Source of the DNA: an uncultured Erysipelotrichaceae bacterium
Lineage (GTDB): Bacteria; Bacillota_I; Bacilli_A; Erysipelotrichales; Erysipelotrichaceae
Assembly (NCBI GenBank): GCA_934725085.1
Contig: CAKVAL010000027.1
Span: 1 to 23,803 of the forward strand
Reading direction: 5' to 3'
DNA length: 23,803 nt
The notes under the pieces were generated by a model that made no database searches, was not told the DNA's origin, and saw only the letters and a program-made list of their open reading frames with translations. Both the position numbers and the translations under genes were made by a program. Below are positions 21,224-23,803 of this stretch, in pieces. Every line of letters starts with the position of its first letter. Within the stretch, counting starts at the first letter, position 1.

Positions 21224-21658
21224 TTAATCATGGTCTTCAATATATTGAAATACCATTTTGTCACTCTTTGTTTTTTTATAACGACCAATACACACCATCA
21301 CAATTCCAACAACAATACTTGCAGTTCTTATAGTTGAATCTGGTGAAAAGAAACAAGATATAATAATGCCAGTTCCTGCACCAATGAAAAAATCAATGAT
21401 TGATTTTTCTTTCTTAATTTTTCCCAAAACTCTTTCTTTATCGATTGTCTTTACCATTTTTGGATCCTCCTTTAACAACACATCAAGAGAAACGCCAAAT
21501 TGATTACTTATGTCTATCAATGTTTGTAAATCTGGATAACTTTTACCGTTTTCCCAATTTGAAACAGTCTGTCGAGTTACATAAAACAATTTACCAAATT
21601 CCTCTTGTGTTAATTGCTTTTCTTTACGAATATTTGATATTTGATTTCCTACATTCAT
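21224..21658 (-). CDS. XRE-family regulator with C-terminal membrane segments
   Basis: 144 residues. The N-terminal Cro/C1 HTH (about 1-62) reads VGNQISNIRKEKQLTQEEFG and then YVTRQTVSNWENGKSYPD. After a charged linker come two hydrophobic stretches (FFIGAGTGIIISCFF and IVVGIVMVCIG). It resembles the regulator at 17402-17989 in design and HTH sequence, suggesting paralogy, but lacks the adjoining small membrane protein. AAGGAGG precedes the ATG. No partner gene is adjacent on the same side other than the downstream AbiE pair, from which a terminator separates it. Targets are unknown. Confidence 0.85.
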   Translation of the reverse strand: MNVGNQISNIRKEKQLTQEEFGKLFYVTRQTVSNWENGKSYPDLQTLIDISNQFGVSLDVLLKEDPKMVKTIDKERVLGKIKKEKSIIDFFIGAGTGIIISCFFSPDSTIRTASIVVGIVMVCIGRYKKTKSDKMVFQYIEDHD

Positions 21659-21826
21659 AATAATTTCCTCCTTGCATCCAAATCATATATTGTGGATTAA
21701 CATTTGGTAAAGCAATCATAACATTACATTGCATATATAGTAACGCAAAGATTCTTTGACAAGTGTTTTTTAATTGATTAATTCTGCTAACTTGAATTTG
21801 TTAAACTTCAAGCACTAAGAAGTAAG
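21659..21826. other. Intergenic region between XRE and NUDIX genes; no gene seen
   Basis: 168 bp of AT-rich DNA, with the XRE SD at one end and the NUDIX stop at the other. A small hairpin CTTGAA...TTCAAG follows the NUDIX stop on the minus strand but lacks a T tract, so it is not a convincing terminator. No small gene or clear promoter pair was found for the XRE gene. Confidence 0.6.
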
Positions 21827-22285
21827 TTATCCTCTTCCATATTTATTTATCAAATCCGCTTTTATTTCCTCATGCTGTTTGCAGAACATTACTGGCAATT
21901 CATCTATATCAAAATACTTTAGCTCTAAAGTTTCCAGATTATCACATTTCAATTTGCCACCAATTTCTTTAAGTTCATATACAATACAAATGCTATGCGC
22001 TTGGTCCCCATTTGGATATCTCATATCACTATCTGTATAGATTCCAATGAGCGAGTTAACAACAACATCTAAACCCGTTTCTTCTTTTAATTCACGTATG
22101 GCAGCATTTTCTGGTGTCTCGCCCAATTCAATCGCTCCACCTGGAAATCCCCAGTTTTCGCTGTCACCACGTTTTTGTAAAAGCACTCGTCCGCGTTCAT
22201 CAAGCACGCATCCACCAGCAAAAACAAGAACAACTTTTTCGTGACCCACCTTACTTCTGATCCATTTGATATAATCTTTTACCAT
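21827..22285 (-). CDS. NUDIX hydrolase
   Basis: 152 residues. It has a complete Nudix box from Gly50 to Leu72 (GAIELGE, then AAIRELKEETGL, matching G-x5-E-x7-REUxEExGU), preceded by RVLLQKRGDSENWGFPGG. Such enzymes hydrolyse nucleoside diphosphate derivatives such as damaged NTPs, nucleotide sugars or ADP-ribose; this size class is often annotated as an ADP-ribose or general NDP-X pyrophosphatase. The frame is open further upstream into the neighbouring GNAT gene, but GGAG 6 nt before the ATG at 22285 decides the start. It follows the GNAT gene by 40 bp and may share its transcript. Confidence 0.92.
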   Translation of the reverse strand: MVKDYIKWIRSKVGHEKVVLVFAGGCVLDERGRVLLQKRGDSENWGFPGGAIELGETPENAAIRELKEETGLDVVVNSLIGIYTDSDMRYPNGDQAHSICIVYELKEIGGKLKCDNLETLELKYFDIDELPVMFCKQHEEIKADLINKYGRG

Positions 22286-22325
22286 ATATCTCCAATTTAT
22301 AATTTTACAAATAGTTTTTTTCTTT

Positions 22326-22823
22326 TTATAACACCTTAGAATAAAGAACTTCTTCGCTGTCAAAAGCAGCTTTTGTGACATCATTTAGTACAAATCCCTT
22401 TGCTTCATAGAAGGCTCTAGCACGAAGATTATCTCTAAACACCCATAGCGCTACTTCAGAATATCCAGACTTTTTGATATCTTCTAAAACCAAATCCATC
22501 ATCTTACTTCCAAAGCCCTTATGCCAATTATCAGGTAAACTATGAATACAAATAAGTTCAGCCTTTTCAGCTAGTTCAAGATCTCTAGCTTTATCCCAAT
22601 ATGCGATACAATGAGGCTTATCATCAACAGTTAGAATATAGCCATTTCCCTTATTATCATCCAAAAGCCTTTGATACATAAGTCTTGCCTTATCGATATT
22701 AGTACATTTTTCTAACATCTCAGCATCTATGATTCCTTTAAATGCTGCCTTCCAACTTTCAGTTTGAATATATGCAAGTGTATCAGCATCACCTTGTTTA
22801 ACTTTTCTAATATCTATTCCCAT
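22326..22823 (-). CDS. GNAT family N-acetyltransferase
   Basis: 165 residues with a single GNAT fold: DIRKVKQGDADTLAYIQTES at the N-terminus, the acetyl-CoA segment LICIHSLPDNWHKGFGSKMM, and EVALWVFRDNLRARAFYEAK followed by GFVLND near the C-terminus. The W-V-F-x-x-N-x-R-A-x-x-F-Y-E-x-x-G-F pattern is characteristic. The substrate is unknown. AAGGAG 6 nt before the ATG at 22823 supports the start; the preceding TTG is not used. Its start overlaps the stop of the upstream acetyltransferase by 1 nt (TGATG), indicating coupled translation. Confidence 0.92.
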   Translation of the reverse strand: MGIDIRKVKQGDADTLAYIQTESWKAAFKGIIDAEMLEKCTNIDKARLMYQRLLDDNKGNGYILTVDDKPHCIAYWDKARDLELAEKAELICIHSLPDNWHKGFGSKMMDLVLEDIKKSGYSEVALWVFRDNLRARAFYEAKGFVLNDVTKAAFDSEEVLYSKVL

Positions 22824-23632
22824 CAAGTCTCCTTAATATAAGCAGTAATACTATTTTGTCCTTCTAACTTAACAAAACCAGCAGTGGTATATAAATCTAC
22901 TTCTTCCTTGTTATCAACATCAACAACCACCATCATTTGATTTGGCTTGTTTAATTCTATCGCCTTCGCCAATAATGATAGTTCATAGCCTTGAGATGCT
23001 ACTTCAGGCTTTATATACAAGGCGTAGATTTCATTGATATCAAAACAACTTTGGACATCTAGATAGCCTAGAACTTGTCCATCTTTTACCGCAAGAAGAA
23101 CTCTGAATTTATCTAAAGCAGAAACAATACGCTCACCAGTCCAATATGTATCAGTGCTATGAAGATCACAATATTGTTTCACCAACTTATCTGATAAAAG
23201 TTTAATACTATTAGTTGATACATTAGGTACAGATCCATCTTGAATCATTTTCATCTGCTCAGATTCAAATATTGCACCCTTCGACTTTAATGGTTCAAAG
23301 ATTGCAGTATTAAGTGGATTAAACACAAAATCCATCTGATATCCATAATAATTATTTTCTATATACTCAAGCATTTCGGTAAATACTTCTTCAACCTTAG
23401 TAAACCCTATAAGCATCTCAACATATCTATCATCTGGAAGAATAATAAAGACAAAAAGTCCTTCAATTACTCCATCTTTTGAAACAACAAAAGCATGTTT
23501 ATCTTTAGAATTTAAACAACGATATAGATTATTCTTATCATAAGTAAAATGAGGATCTGAATATTGTGGATGATTAGCCATTTCATTAATAAAATCCTCA
23601 TACTCATCAAATGAATATATCTTTTGAATCAT
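22823..23632 (-). CDS. GNAT-like acetyltransferase, two-domain
   Basis: 269 residues. The C-terminal half (about 130-265) is a GNAT domain: VLLAVKDGQVLGYLDVQSCF, EIYALYIKPEVASQGYELSL with a weakened acetyl-CoA loop (S-Q-G-Y-E instead of R-G-x-G), and EVDLYTTAGFVKLEGQ. The N-terminal half (FVVSKDGVIEGLFVFIILPD, YVEMLIGF, FEPLKSKGAIFESEQ) looks like a degenerate second GNAT fold. GGAGG precedes the ATG by 8 nt. It is the first gene of a GNAT-GNAT(-NUDIX) run. Substrate unknown; the altered loop leaves activity uncertain. Confidence 0.8.
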   Translation of the reverse strand: MIQKIYSFDEYEDFINEMANHPQYSDPHFTYDKNNLYRCLNSKDKHAFVVSKDGVIEGLFVFIILPDDRYVEMLIGFTKVEEVFTEMLEYIENNYYGYQMDFVFNPLNTAIFEPLKSKGAIFESEQMKMIQDGSVPNVSTNSIKLLSDKLVKQYCDLHSTDTYWTGERIVSALDKFRVLLAVKDGQVLGYLDVQSCFDINEIYALYIKPEVASQGYELSLLAKAIELNKPNQMMVVVDVDNKEEVDLYTTAGFVKLEGQNSITAYIKET

Positions 23633-23722
23633 CTTTTAACCCTCCATAACTATCAATTTGTTTAATACTATAAACTGGAATTTGACAAGTACCTTATAGC
23701 TTCATATTTTCAAACCTATATA

Positions 23723-23803
23723 TCAATTTTTTCTTGATTTAATCATAAAAAATGCTATACCAGCAACTATTATGTATCCGAACAATGAAATAACAGATGA
23801 TTC
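23723..23803 (-). CDS. C-terminal membrane anchor of a surface protein (partial)
   Basis: Only the last 26 residues are inside the window. They read ESS, then a hydrophobic helix VISLFGYIIVAGIAFFMI, then the basic tail KSRKN and a TGA stop. A membrane helix ending in a short positively charged tail at the extreme C-terminus is what follows LPxTG in sortase substrates, but the LPxTG position would be just beyond the window edge. A plain C-terminal membrane anchor is the alternative. Confidence 0.55.
   Translation of the reverse strand, partial: ESSVISLFGYIIVAGIAFFMIKSRKN

Noticed and set aside
21756..21761. Perfect TTGACA on the plus strand as a promoter
   Set aside because: No -10 box at the right distance and no plus-strand gene downstream.
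21790..21826. CTTGAA/TTCAAG hairpin as the NUDIX terminator
   Set aside because: No T run follows the stem on the minus strand.

Overview
The window is AT-rich DNA with strong AGGAGG-type ribosome binding sites, Rho-independent terminators, a SAM riboswitch, a CcpA-type cre site and PTS genes. This points to a low-GC Gram-positive (Bacillota). The compact MetK, the AbiE module and the style of the sugar cluster would suit Erysipelotrichia or a related gut/oral lineage, but that placement is inference. Nearly all genes are on the minus strand; only a two-domain GNAT gene (11051-11983) and an SDR gene (16581-17339) are on the plus strand. No rRNA, tRNA, CRISPR array or transposase was seen, and no gene-free stretch exceeds about 300 bp.

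Layout, left to right. (1) 1-1952: the start of a probable DHHW-family partner gene, an MBOAT O-acyltransferase that may be translated from a leaderless mRNA, and a small DUF4358-like lipoprotein. (2) 1984-2973: a compact (260 aa) S-adenosylmethionine synthetase homologue behind a SAM-I-type riboswitch that lacks the P4 hairpin. (3) 2991-10909: a MurNAc / MurNAc-GlcNAc recycling cluster: MurP-like PTS EIIBC, HAD phosphatase, PTS EIIA, MupG 6-phospho-N-acetylmuramidase, a DUF3284-like protein, MurQ etherase, an unassigned FAD oxidoreductase, an AraC-family regulator and a left-handed beta-helix acetyltransferase. Three promoters in this cluster share the word TGTTAAAAA 9-10 bp upstream of the -10 box, and two of them share a 40-bp element with 36 identities. 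This is probably the operator of the local AraC regulator.

(4) 12025-16480: a dicarboxylate/orotate-type DAACS symporter followed by pyrK-pyrD-pyrF-pyrE in overlapping order. They sit behind a good promoter and a leader with mutually exclusive terminator, antiterminator and anti-antiterminator helices that match no riboswitch or PyrR site I recognise. The genes for carbamoyl-phosphate, carbamoyl-aspartate and dihydroorotate synthesis are absent here, so the operon looks built to take up an acidic pyrimidine precursor and convert it to UMP. (5) 16520-17369: a monocistronic SDR oxidoreductase. (6) 17402-23803: accessory genes: an XRE regulator with membrane segments and its small membrane partner, nucleoside phosphorylase plus ASCH protein, an AbiEi/AbiEii toxin-antitoxin pair with a 16-bp perfect inverted-repeat operator, a second XRE-membrane regulator, NUDIX, two GNATs, and the C-terminal tail of a membrane- or wall-anchored protein.

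The most novel-looking items are the pyrimidine leader RNA, the AraC-linked promoter element that ties the MurNAc genes together, the P4-less SAM riboswitch on a minimal MetK, and two probable leaderless genes with identical promoter geometry.
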